DNA from: Erigeron canadensis
Taxonomy: Eukaryota > Streptophyta > Magnoliopsida > Asterales > Asteraceae
Direction of reading: 5' to 3'
DNA: 64,000 nt
NCBI RefSeq assembly: GCF_010389155.1
Contig: NC_057767.1
Coordinates: forward strand, 1,488,001 to 1,552,000
Each line of letters opens with the position of its first letter. Positions within the stretch are counted from its first letter, which is position 1. Shown here in pieces: positions 1 through 10,885 of this stretch. The translations under genes were made by a program, and so were the position numbers. The notes below the pieces were generated by a model that worked only from the letters and a program-made list of their open reading frames with translations, was not told where the DNA came from and ran no database searches.

Positions 1-615
1 TTATACAAGTAAAGTAAACATTTTTTTGATTAAAAAAAAGTTAGCTTTTCTTTAAAGGACAAGTTCTCTCAAAGTAGCTAAGCAGACTAGCAGAGTAGTA
101 GTAACCAGTATCTATACATCCAACAATTCAAGCCCTACCTATACATTCAAATTGATCAATCTATATACCACTTTCTAGTTTATACTATACATCTGCCTCC
201 CAGATGCAGCTTTCCTCTATCCTCATTTGTTGAAATTCAGTTAAATCATTAGCCACCGCTTATAGATGCCCACATTATCACCCAAAATAACACAGGTCTT
301 TGTCCTATCTTCATCACAAAAACTGCATTTATGTATCTATAGTCATCAAAATTTACAAGTGTTTATTCTCTTGATAATAGAATTCACAGTCTAAACTCTT
401 AATTAAAATTTCATTTCTATGATTTGTAAATATTTCTAGAATATAAGAAGAATGTTTGCATGAATTCAATAATCGTGAAAATGTTAATGAATGTTGCACT
501 TGTTGTAAAGATATGCCAGCTGATCTTAGCCTCTTAGGAATGCAATTTTTGTTCCTTTTAATCCACCAGTCAAGCAGTCACTAAAAAAACAGTCAAAACA
601 CGAACCTCTCACGCT
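1..615. other. 3' flank of the SAM gene
   Basis: No coding signal was seen. The part from about 205 to 515 is the probable 3' UTR or downstream region of the SAM gene. It has a diverged direct copy at 18,850-19,160. Confidence 0.5.
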
Positions 616-3600
616 TCAATTGGAAACAACTTGAGGGGATCCCCTCCTATATTTTAATGCTTGCAGGATTCTTCTGCCCGGACCCTACACAAATACAGAC
701 ATGCACAGTTACCGATTTTCAGAAAGTTATACATTTAATTGTCAGTCATCATATCTAACACATTGGTTACTTATGAAGTTAAAAATGAATAAAGGCATAG
801 TTGAATTTAGATTATCTGCCGATATGTCTGAATCATATTGTATTTTACCCAACCAGCCCATTTTGACACAGTACCAAATGCATAACCCATCATCAATTTG
901 TGAAGGGAAAGTTTTTTTTATTATTTGAAGTTGTGACTGAAAAAAATGTCATTCAAAATAACAACATGCCGATTTGTCAATTAACTGGAACGACTTCCCT
1001 GTAAGGTATACAGAGAGTCCGAGAACACAAAAATAACTAAAACACTAAAACCTTGTATGGTTTATCGCAAATAAAAGAATGAGGATTTCAGACAACTTAG
1101 TTACGAAAGGGTTCCATTCTATCCCAAAGGGGATGGGACATATAAAATAGTTGCCTAAAGCGTATCCATAATGCATGGCGCTTATTACAGTGCTTCTTGT
1201 TCTTTTATAAAGGGGTTTATAGCTTGGTAAACTTTATATATATACGATAAATAAGATAAATTTAAAAGCAAAACACAAATGTGGGTTGGGGTCAATCAAA
1301 CCCGACCAAATTCATTACACGCCAGAGGATTATACATATCAATCCCACACGTTTGGACAGATAACCCAACCCACATGACCCTCTCGTTGTGCCATGTCTA
1401 CTTATATTTTTCTTGGTGAAAATACACAGTTCCAAGAGTAAATGTTGTAGATAAGCAGTCAATGAGTTGTTAAGAGCATGAACTTACCGCTGGGATTCCT
1501 AAATATACCAAGAGACGTTCATCAACATATTGAAGTCCCTCTATCTCATACTGCAAGATATAAAAGCTCGTGACGGGTTCTAAAATCATAATATAGAAGA
1601 AAAACTTACAATAGAATTTCATACTTCCTCTGATCGAAATATAAGATAATACTTTTCAAGACCCAGGGCATCAAAGAAGGTCTTTAGTGTTTCAGCCTGC
1701 ATGCGAGACATAATGCAAAGATCAAAAGAAAAAAAAAACATCACTAAAGTAGCTAGCATGTTACTCACGCCACCCCATATGGATACTTTCATAAAAAGGG
1801 AAGTCGCTAGCATCATACCTTCATAACCTTCTCCAACATCCTTATGCGGCGGTCACAAGCAGCAACTCTTACTTTTTTCTTAGGTTTGATGAAGAGGTCA
1901 AAAGTGCCGATTTTGCAATCTATAAAAGCCATAAAACATATCAAGCACAAGCGGGATCAGGTTAATAGCAGGGCAGAGGTAAGTAGCTACTTCAACACTT
2001 TTACTTGTGAATGGGTGGAGTTAGGTTATGAATTACAACAAACGGGTGGAACAAAAAAATTACAACTTTGAGCTAAAGGGAACATGTCATTCCATTACGA
2101 CCAAAGTGAAAGTTGCCAAAGATCTATTAAAAAGCAAACAAGATCCTAAAAACCATTTTATGCAAAAATTCACATCATTAGTTCAATAACTGTAAGAGTT
2201 CAATAACCTTTTTTTAGGCTTGATGCGAAGGTGAAAAAGCACGTGAGTAGAACTGAACAGCTGAGGTAGGTAGCTATTTCAACAAATTTACTTGTAAATA
2301 GGTGGACTTAGGTTATGACTTACATCAAACGGGTTGAAATGAGATTTAAAAAAATAAAATAAAATTTGACCTAAAGAGAACATGTCACTCCATTAGAACA
2401 CGGTGAAGGTTGTCAAAGATATAATAAAAAAAACAAAATTCTATAAATCATTGTATGCAAATACTTACATCATTAATTCAGTAACTGATATGGTGTTACT
2501 AGATGAACCCAATCTTTTTGACCTCTTACCCAACCTGCCCTACCCACCCATCTTGCCATCTTTAGCAAGCGGTATTATGTTTAATATAATGAAAATGAGA
2601 TTCTAATGTAACAAATACGTACTTATCTGTTGCCAATCAGATTGGTTGTTAAGATCACATTCCCCATTGCCATCACTATTTTGGCTTTGCCTGCAGCAAG
2701 AAAAAGTTGTAAAGCAAGATTTTTTTCCAAATGTCTTCATGGCCTTGACTACAAAATGTACTTCAAAGGATATAATGCACGTTAAAATTACAGACAGTAA
2801 ATTATATAGGTGGGTTTTGGTCAAGGACCGATACTTGAAAGATCAGTCATCTCAGTAGAATTTGGTAATTTTAATATTACGCAAAGTTGTCAAAAGTATC
2901 AAATATATAATAATCAATGCTTAATACTTATAGAAATATCAAAAGTCAAGCTTAAAAGTGTCAAAAGTTGATAGATCACTGATAATTCTTGTAAAAATAA
3001 GTAATTATTATGTTGTGTTTAAGATTGGACCAAAGAAAAAAAAAATAAAAACAAAAAAATAAAACGAGGCTGGACAACCGAATCCCAACGAAATTTAGAC
3101 CAAATGGGTGGGATATCGGTAAATTTCTGATTATTTCGGGACCGATATTCTAGAAGAGGACCGAAAACCGAAATCCCACCAAACTTGACTACACAGCTAA
3201 TCGGCTAACCAAAATTAGTTTTTTTGGCATAGTATTTCTGTGAGATTGATTTAACTAAGGGAAATATACATACTAAATAGCATTGTTAAATTTTATTAAC
3301 ACCGTTAACAGGTTCAATTGGACCATTTTGCTTTTAAAGAGCAACAGATATACTGCTTGGTTCGTATGGAAATTATTGATTGCCACACTCTTTAGGAACA
3401 GATTAAAATTGGTGAAAAAAGACTATGTAAAAACACAACATTAGCAAAACAGGTAGCTTCGCCTCTTCAGAAAAAAACCAGTTATTATACTACTTGTCAG
3501 GTGTATATAAGTGTGTATATATATATATAGAGAGAGAGAGAGAGTGAGAGAGAGAGAGAGATGAGAGAGACAGAGAGGGGGTGAATAAGTACTCACTGTG

Positions 3601-3634
3601 TAACATCAATTCGCCTATCACCGGGATGAAACAT
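616..3634 (-). CDS. Small SAM-domain protein, six coding exons
   Basis: Exons on the minus strand: 3634-3597, 2690-2623, 1919-1819, 1696-1625, 1550-1488 and 684-616. Each is bounded by AG/GT and every phase fits, giving 136 codons plus a TGA stop. The N-terminal 35 residues are polar (N/Q/D rich). A basic stretch PKKKVR lies near residue 50 and could be a nuclear signal. Residues about 70-125 form a sterile alpha motif: ALGLEKYYLIF, then YEIEGLQYVDERLL, then LGIPAGPGRRIL, which is the usual SAM end helix with G-I-P-x-G-P-x-R-x-I-L. SAM domains mediate protein-protein (sometimes RNA) binding; the partner is not visible. The start is the ATG that opens exon 3634-3597, so an upstream non-coding exon is likely. 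An exon upstream adding residues cannot be excluded. Intron 1 carries a retroelement relic. Confidence 0.8.
1875..2490. repeat. Imperfect tandem direct duplication inside the SAM gene
   Basis: About 1875-2190 and 2212-2490 align as diverged direct copies. Shared blocks are a region starting near an exon-like TTAGG(T/C)TTGATG, the segment AGGTTATGA(A/C)TTACA, GAACATGTCA(T/C)TCCATTA and CATCATTA(G/A)TTCA. The left copy contains the working exon 1919-1819; the right copy keeps only remains of that exon's edge. This looks like a local tandem duplication of an exon and its intron followed by decay of one copy. Confidence 0.65.
3516..3580. repeat. (TA)n/(GA)n microsatellite
   Basis: A run of TA dinucleotides passes into a long GA run with few interruptions, within intron 1 of the SAM gene and just upstream of its exon 3634-3597. 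Confidence 0.9.
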
Positions 3635-4469
3635 CTAGTAACAAAAGCCAACAAATAAATTTATATCTTGAAAAAGTAAATTAATTATATCATATACGAG
3701 TAATAAGTTACTTATATTATTGTTTTGGCTAATATTCACTACAGTTAGACAATTGTCAACAGCATAAACAAACATATGGGAATGGCTCAAATCATTTACA
3801 TCCATTTTGGAAAGTCAATATGATAAGGAGGAATGAACCCGTAATCGGCTACTGCAAATCTGGTTGACATATGGGTCATGTTGATTCAATTGCAAGCTCC
3901 AAAGACTTGATGCATGCATGAATTTTAGCCTACATTTATAATTGTTATATTATATTTACCTTTTCAAAAGTAGTTGTTTAAGAATTCCACAAGTGTAGGG
4001 AAATATGGGATAGTGGTGCTTGGTGGGTATTTTATTTAATGTACCGGGGAGTATCAGTTCCATCGCTATCCTAAGTTTTGGCAGGATTTAAGAGGTGATC
4101 TTGGAAGATTAACTTAGAGTTCTCGTGGTGAGTCTGTATCAGGTATTCATATTAGTAGCTCATGATGCCTGTTGGCCTGTCTAATGAACCGACCACGTTT
4201 ATGCGGCTAATAAAACGGGTATTCAAGCCGTTTTGGCCAAGTGTATAGTTGTTTACTTTGACTAAACTCCTAGAGAACACCAATCCCATCTTTTACAATT
4301 GTTTAAAAACAATTAATCATGAGCATCTCTTTAAAAATTTGGATAAATGTGACTTTTTTACTAATCAAGTCACTTGTCTATGTTGGTGACTTTTTGCCGT
4401 TAAAAAAAATTTTGATTTGCCTTTCAAATTAAAGGAAAAAAAAGTCACTTGTCAATGTTATTTAGTTTT

Positions 4470-4970
4470 TGAACAGGGGATATATGCAAGTTGATGATAA
4501 AAAAGATTCAAGCCATAAGAGATTGGCCAATGCCTAAATCCATCCAGCAAGTTCGAAGAATTCATGGTCTCGCCTCTTTCTACAAACGTTTCAGCCGAAA
4601 TTTCAGTATAATTGTGGCTCTGATGACACCAGTACGTACTATAAGCAGTTTACTTAGTATCGACAAGCCCAAAATGCTTTATTAGAACTCAATAGGCTAT
4701 TATTTACAACTCTAGTTTTGGCATTATTGCCATGTTTCACAGAGGTTTTTAGTGTGATGCCTCCTAGGTGGGAATAGGGTTGTTTTGTCCCAACTTGGCC
4801 GCCCGTCGCATATTTTAATGAGAAGCTCAACGAAGTATAACGGCGATATTCAACATACGATAAAAGAGTTTTATGCTATGATTCGAGTATTGGATCATTG
4901 ACGACACTACCTGATTTCTAAAGAATTTATTGAATATTATATCATTGTTGAGAAAATACTACGCAGTCTC
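4470..4970 (+). pseudogene. Ty3/Gypsy reverse transcriptase-RNase H relic
   Basis: The frame at 4491-4685 reads like the end of a Gypsy reverse transcriptase: IRDWPMPKSIQQVR followed by HGLASFYKRF. Further on, in broken frames, are remains of the RNase H region (a piece like NEKLNEV, then YSTYDK, then an L-D-H block near 4,890). Stops and frameshifts interrupt it and no LTRs were recognised nearby. It sits inside the first intron of the SAM gene in the opposite orientation, so it is an old, dead insertion fragment. Confidence 0.75.
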
Positions 4971-5463
4971 TCTCAAAAACCACAAGTCTTTGGCCTGACC
5001 TAATCCATATAGAGTAATTCACTGTCCTTTTTGCGACTTCTTTAATTAGTGAACGGATATACATAAAGCGAGCTAACATTAGTAGCTAGGCATCAAGTAC
5101 TAAAATTTGTTTCATCTTATTGCTATATAATTAAACCTCATCTTTGTTTTTTTGAACAAGAAAATCTTGATGATGACAAATATAGCTTGATTATGTGTGT
5201 TCCTTTAACTTTAATCTAACAAACAAATGAACACTACGGTGACATAAACATACAGATTGTGACATTGTGTGTCTGTCTATGTTCAAACATAAGGGAACAC
5301 AATTGAAGGAACATATATAAAATAAAATAAATATATAGATAGAGCCATCTTAGATGAAATTCAACATCAAACATATAAATAGCTAGCATAAATATATTCT
5401 CAAGTATTATACATCTTGGAAAACATAATATTTATAACACAAGAAAACATATAAATGCAATAC

Positions 5464-5640
5464 CTTTATGAAGAACAAGATAGCAGCGAGTAGTAATTGG
5501 CCAATATTGGTAGATTTGGATGATGTAATCGAGAAATCGATGTTGTTCTTAAAACAGCGACGACAAGTCTTTATGATGTGGATTTCAAATAGGTGTTTGA
5601 AACCAATTGCAAACCGAATTTGTTTTGCAGTGATGATCTC
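5464..5640 (-). other. Probable 5' UTR exon and promoter-proximal part of the SAM gene
   Basis: A splice donor (CATAAAG/GTATTG) on the minus strand at 5464/5463 follows a stretch without a good open frame. A first non-coding exon here would explain why the coding part opens exactly at an exon boundary at 3634. A diverged direct copy of 5,515-5,665 lies at 16,330-16,440. This is inference; a transcript would settle it. Confidence 0.4.
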
Positions 5641-5938
5641 TGTCTAATTATCTATCCTATATATATAAACCATATAGAGTTATTGTCACAAAACATCCAT
5701 GTAGTTGGCAAATTTGAGATTTAATCCTTGTGCCGTTTTCTTTCCCAGCATTAGTCCTTGACGTTTGTTTTGTATCATTCTGTTTTTTGTGTCGAAAAAA
5801 AAAAAAAGGACCTAGTTTATTGATCCCGTATCAATCTAAATAATTCCATCAAGATAATTCATCACCCACGTTTATATATCTTAATCTTATTGTAATCTAC
5901 TTATCTTAATCTTAATCTTACTCTTATCTTAATCTTAA

Positions 5939-6906
5939 TCTATACTATAATACAATCAACTAATAACTTATTAACCAATTAAATCACTCAATTTCATCAA
6001 ATTGATTCTGGCTTATGTTAACTACAAATTAAAAATCATAATTATCATATATTACTATGCTAGATTTTAGACCCGTGTCCAACACTGGACACGGGATTTA
6101 CGATATTAACAATATTAAATCTTCATACATTTAAGTCATAAAAGCTTGCAATTTTAAAAAAACACAGTTTTAAGTGTTGTATTTTGCAAGTTGTAGTACA
6201 ATAATCATATGTTCCTCACTGTCATTATTAGGCTAGACATATTGATGGAATTGTTTGTCGTAGTCATTTCACAAGGCACATGCTATATATAATAATTTAT
6301 CCATTATAATATATTTTGAAACAGATGTACTCATAATGTGATATTATTAGGAAAAATAGTTAAGAACTAAAATATAAACATATTTGTGATCCTGAACTTG
6401 ACATTCAAGTATATGTATTTAATCATGATGCGCATTCATAACACACATATGTTTATTTTCAATCACTTGTTCTATGATAATATGATAACAATTAGGATTG
6501 TTTTTATATTCTTTGATAACAATTAGGATTCTTCTAATATTTATTAATAAGTCATTAGGTTTTCAAATAATTTTTTGTAGAAAATATTTCATATGATAAT
6601 TTTTTTTTATTTAATTAAATAATTGTAAATTTTAAAAAATTCTATCAAGTTGATGGCTAAAAATAAATATAAGTTAAGTATTCAGGGCTAAAAAATGTAA
6701 ATTATTGATGAAAAACAAAAAAGTGTTAATTAATGAGACTTTTTCTACAAATTAATATAAATATTAATATTAATATAATTATATATTTGGATAATGATTA
6801 TTAGGATTTTTAATTTGTAGTTTATCTAAATGATGACATCATGAAATCGAACGATGTGATTGGTTAATTAGTCATTAGTTCAACTGTCTTATAGTATATA
6901 TTAAGA
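5939..6906 (-). mobile_element. Helitron-like element A, with a Helitron 5' fragment at its far end
   Basis: On the minus strand a typical Helitron 5' end (TC followed by TTAATATATACTATAAGACAG) begins at 6906. The 3' end is at 6060: a perfect 10-bp hairpin CCCGTGTCCA/TGGACACGGG, then about a dozen bases and CTAG. The segment 5939-6059 is a second Helitron 5' end facing the other way (TCTATACTATAATAC). It is an inverted, diverged copy of the 5' end at 6906, including ACTACAAATTAAAAATC. No protein is coded, so the element is non-autonomous. Confidence 0.6.
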
Positions 6907-7944
6907 CTAGTGCCTAGACCCGCGCGATGCGCGTACAACCTTAAGTAATTGTGTAACATGTTCTTGAAGCATGCTCTTGAAAGTGATTAAACATTTCATG
7001 TAGAGAACATGAACACAGCAAATTGTGTAACATAGAGAGACCCATGACCCTAGATAACTAAACCTAAGAAAGATGAGAAGTCTTATGGGTTATGGTAACC
7101 ACTATCAAAAGCAAGTCGATCATGGGTGCATCCATTCCTAAAAAACATAATAGCGGATAGTTGCACAAGAGAGATTAAGTCATCGGGAATTGTATCAACT
7201 AAGTTCAAAAACTTAAAATAGTCATCATGTTGTTTAATTCAGCTACTCTAGTTATCATACTTCGGAATTAATTATGAGATTATTGGAACTTCTCAGGGGA
7301 AAATATGTGAAGGTTAATTTTGATAGCTTAAACTCTCAATATAGGGTTTAGTTTTGGTGTTTTATCTTAGTTTTTCTAATCTAGTTTGAGGTAGAGAGAT
7401 GCAAAATAAAGAGTAACAAATGTTCTTTGATGGGTTACTCTCAATCACGAACTAATGAAATTTAACCATTTACCTAATTTTGAGGTATTATGACAGCGTA
7501 ATCTTAAGCTACAAACTCATTTTATGTCTATAGCCACCATAACTTCTAAGTAATTAGTGTAGAGTAAGAGTAAAATTTGAGAAATGACTAATCGAACATA
7601 ATGTAGAAATATGAATCACAAATAAAGGGAAACAGAATCTAATAAAGATTATCAAGAAACTCATTAGTAATAGTAGCTCATTAATCAATGTTACATAAAA
7701 CATTCAGAAAAGGTTCAAAAGGCCGAACCGGACTAAAAAATGTTAATCTGTAGAAGTAGATGACCATTATATGCCTTCTTTGTCTAGTAGGTATTCAAAC
7801 TATGTCAAGATAAGTTAGGTTCTGACTTTATGGGTGCTCAAAAGCAAGCTGTAGACCAGCTGTGCAGTTACCCATATAACTCAAATGGGTCAAGTAGGCA
7901 AGTATTAGTTACAATTTTACCACCCAACGTTAGTTAATAGTCAA

Positions 7945-8063
7945 CTATCCAAAAGAGCCTTCGCCATTCACAATAGCTTTGGCAAAGAGCTCGGATGAAT
8001 ATATTTCGGCTTTCAGCTGTGAACTCAGACTATAAAGCTCTATCCCTTCTGCAATCTTATACA
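7945..8063 (-). pseudogene. Unrecognised C-terminal exon fragment, copy 1
   Basis: Minus strand, one frame: begins near KIAEGIELYSL, contains YSSELFAKAIVNGEGSFG and ends with TAG at 7947-7945. I do not recognise the family. A second copy lies about 430 bp away at 8,390-8,500, which suggests a small duplication within the element. Confidence 0.45.
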
Positions 8064-8384
8064 TTCCCATTTTTCTTACTTGTTCTTCTTTTCCTAAGAA
8101 GAAAGAAAGCCAAGAAAACCACCAGAACCACAGGTAAAACTACAAAGACAATTTTTGACCATGTCTGCATTTTTCCTGTACACACAATTGCATACTAAAA
8201 GTTGATGCATGACAATAGAGCTGGCAAAATAGGCTGATCTCGTGGGTTGGGCAAAGGGTCAAAACAGGTTATACATTGAGAACACTAAAATTATTAAAAT
8301 AAGTATAGATACCATATTGCATGTTGCAACTTTTGGGGAAAAGAAAAAGAGAAAGATTGACATTACTTGTAGTCCAAAAGAACC

Positions 8385-8500
8385 TCGGCCATCTACAACA
8401 GCTTTGGCATGGATCTCGGATGAATATTTCACGACTTTCGGCTGTGAACTCAAGACTATAAAGCTCTATCCCTTCTGCAATCTTATACATTACCATTATT
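8385..8500 (-). pseudogene. Unrecognised exon fragment, copy 2 (frameshifted)
   Basis: Diverged copy of the fragment at 7,945-8,063. It starts KIAEGIELYS and then has one extra base (AGTCTTGAG against AGTCTGAG). Past that shift it reads YSSEIHAKAVVDGRGSFG. Copy 1 has a stop where this one reads on into CTACAA and a possible GT donor. One of the two copies is therefore altered at its end. Confidence 0.45.
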
Positions 8501-8949
8501 CAGTTTATGGTCAAATGCTCAAATAAGTTTGAATTTGTGACCAAGCCTTAAAGATTACAATGTTTAGATTTTAGTCATAAATGAAGCAAAGAAAATGCAG
8601 ACTTGAATCGTTATTTTGGTTGAGCAAATTCTTTTCTTAGTCTAAACATTAACAACCTCATAATCATGTTTTAATAAATGTAGGTAACATAACAGTTTGA
8701 AGATACATTGCATTAAGATATTAACCGAAATAACAAATGGACCACATACCCTGTTCATCTTCGTTTCAAATCAAAGATATTGAGAAATAATAATTTGAAA
8801 AACGTTCCTCTAGTTTGGATTCCCTAAAGTAAAGAAAATTTTGCTTACCATGTGCAATTACAGAAGTCAAAATTATTGTGATGATGGTCTTAATATCAGT
8901 TTGCAAGAAATGGCTAAGACAAAGGCATGATTTAAGAAATAAAATTTCA

Positions 8950-9085
8950 AACACATTATGAGCAAAAAATAAGTCGAGTATTTGAGCAACGGGTAAAGCA
9001 TCACCAGCATAGCCACCAATGGGAGCACCAACTCGGTTGGCACCATCATAACGCTTATATACTATCTCTTCCCTTGTGTGTGTAC
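8950..9085 (-). pseudogene. Unrecognised exon-like fragment
   Basis: The minus strand reads YKRYDGANRVGAPIGGYAGD then ALPVAQILDLFFAHN without a stop. Composition is protein-like and unlike the AT-rich flanks. The family is not recognised. It may come from the same source gene as the fragments at 7,945-8,500 and 9,270-9,389, but this is not shown. Confidence 0.35.
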
Positions 9086-9259
9086 ATATATATATCACAA
9101 ACATATATTATACAATAAGAAATAGGAAATGAGAAAGTGTCTACCTTCTTTAAGAATGTATATATAATTGACCTTGTTAGATAGATGGATATTAGAAGAT
9201 GAGACACCAAAATATTGTAGGGTGACCAGTTAGTACTTTAAAAAATTTACCACATTGAC

Positions 9260-9382
9260 TACAAACCAAACGGTACATTATGTTGGCGTCTTGGCGGAAG
9301 AAAAACCACATCCATTCTGGTGTGTTTATCAAAGGCGTCCCTCCCAAGAACCCATCACCTGTTTCTTGAGCTAAACGACGCC
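9260..9382 (-). pseudogene. Unrecognised exon fragment with splice signals
   Basis: The minus strand has a GTGTGTAG acceptor, then an open block with RRRLAQETGDGFLGG, TPLINTPEWMWFFFRQ and ANIMYRL, and a GT donor (CCGTTTG/GTTTGT). This looks like a captured internal exon. Family not recognised. Confidence 0.4.
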
Positions 9383-9650
9383 TACACACATCAAGCTACT
9401 GGTGTCAAGGAAGATCGTAGAGCCATAGTTTGTTATTCATACTTATAATGACTATTAGAAACCAATAACAAAAAAGGGTTGGTAATCTTTGAACCACTCA
9501 CATAGGTTTGTCCAGCCGTCACCTATACAATCAACTATATAATTTTAGACCAATATTCAAAACCACTACTTACTTTTAAAACCTTATTCTTGAAAATGTC
9601 AAACTTGTTTAGAAACAGTATGAAGGATGTTTTCTACATAGAACACAAAC

Positions 9651-9722
9651 CTCTTGGAAATCTTTGAGTGCTTCTTTAAACTTTCCCATCGCAAGATTAG
9701 CAACACCACATCGATAATAACC
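9651..9722 (-). pseudogene. Captured exon of serine/threonine protein phosphatase 5 (TPR part)
   Basis: A 72-nt exon with AG acceptor (ATTTTTAG) and GT donor (CAAGAG/GTTTGT) in phase 0. It codes GYYRCGVANLAMGKFKEALK followed by DFQE. This matches the third TPR repeat of plant PP5 (consensus GYYRRG-A--AMGKFK-ALKDF). No neighbouring PP5 exon, and none of the catalytic GDxHG/GNHE region, was found within several kb. It is an isolated captured exon, not a gene. Confidence 0.7.
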
Positions 9723-10129
9723 CTAAAAATAAACAACCCACAATCAAAAAACCAGTTTCAAAACATAAAAACCCAAACTTTATATACACATTAAAACCCT
9801 AAATTCAAGAAAGAAGAGGTTGAATAACAATTAAAAAAAGAAAAAACTTAGGGGATTTCAAGTTATAACTTACAATATAGTGATATACCAATCATCCACT
9901 AAATCATCCTCCAATCTTCACCTCATGAATTATTATTCTTCTATCCTTTTTCCTTAGTGCGCCAACACGAAACTTCATATAAATATTTTCTTAAGAGTTG
10001 TTGAAAATCCCATCAACAAATTCACCTAAAACTTGAAATAAAATCTGATATAAGATATATATATATATATATTCTATCCATATAAAAACAGGTTCCTGTT
10101 TGATGCAAAAAGACCTTTAATTGCCCTTC

Positions 10130-10360
10130 AATTCTCAATTGAATTTTAATTAACCAATCAGACTTCAGAATCTGATCCCGATGGTTTTCAGTGCTTTCAC
10201 GCTCGTCCTTGAGATGGTGCAACACGAAAACGATGTTAACTGCTAAGGTTTCCTCGGGGCAGGTTTGAAAATGTTGGAATTCATCTTCATAAATGGGAAC
10301 GGACGCAGAATGGGACTCAAATGGCACGTTGAAAGATTTTGCAAGCCTGCATACAATCAC
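10130..10360 (-). pseudogene. Captured fragment of a GRAS-family transcription factor
   Basis: The minus strand reads LAKSFNVPFE, a 15-residue spacer, then PEETLAVNIVFVLHHL and later ENHRDQIL. This is the middle of a GRAS domain (the region L-x-x-F-A-x-x-L-N-V-P-F-E-F through E-x-L-A-V-N and L-H-x-L to N-P-R-D). The frame then runs into non-GRAS sequence. Neither the leucine heptads nor the SAW motif is present. It lies in element B beside the PP5 exon. Confidence 0.65.
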
Positions 10361-10885
10361 ATCATTGTTGACATGTAACCAAACATCAAATACGGGTAAA
10401 CATTATACAAATCGTTTGTGTACCAGCCCTTCAAACATACAAATTAGATATGATGGTCAAAGAAGAAGATGGCCGGATTCGATAAATCATAACCGAATGA
10501 AGATGGAATATGTATAGAACACCTGACATAGAGAGAATAGGAGGGATGGAAAGCTATAGAGAAATAGCAACTCCATACGGTTTTAAAAAACTTACTCGTA
10601 TTTGATTTGTCAAAAATAAGTTATAGACACCAAGGTGGACAACTACCATACGGTTATAAAGATTTAAATTCAAATTCTATATTTAAACTTGGAAAGAGGA
10701 GGGAAGCAACGTATCAAGTGGCCTACATGATTTGTCATTTATCTTAACTGTTTGAGCAAATTGAAATAATTGAATAGACATATGCCACTACGTAGGATCT
10801 TTAGTTGTAATAATCATTCTTAAAGCATGCCAAATAGGATAGTTTTAGAAAAACCCAAGTAGGGATTTATATAGTGTATAGTGCT

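Larger units (their letters stand above)
6907..10885 (-). mobile_element. Helitron-like element B carrying captured gene fragments
   Basis: The minus-strand 3' end is clear: a CGCGCATCGCGCG hairpin, GGTCTAGGCA, then CTAG at 6910-6907. It directly abuts the 5' TC of element A. The 5' end is less certain. I place it near 10,880, where TATACACTATATAAATCCC begins right after another Helitron 3' end of the same type (GCGCATCCCGCGGGTCTAAGCA). In between lie exon-like fragments of several unrelated genes, all on the minus strand like the element, with no RepHel helicase. This is the pattern of gene capture by non-autonomous Helitrons. Confidence 0.5.

Noticed and set aside
9651..9722. A working PP5 gene
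   Set aside because: Only one 72-nt exon is present and no catalytic exons are found nearby.
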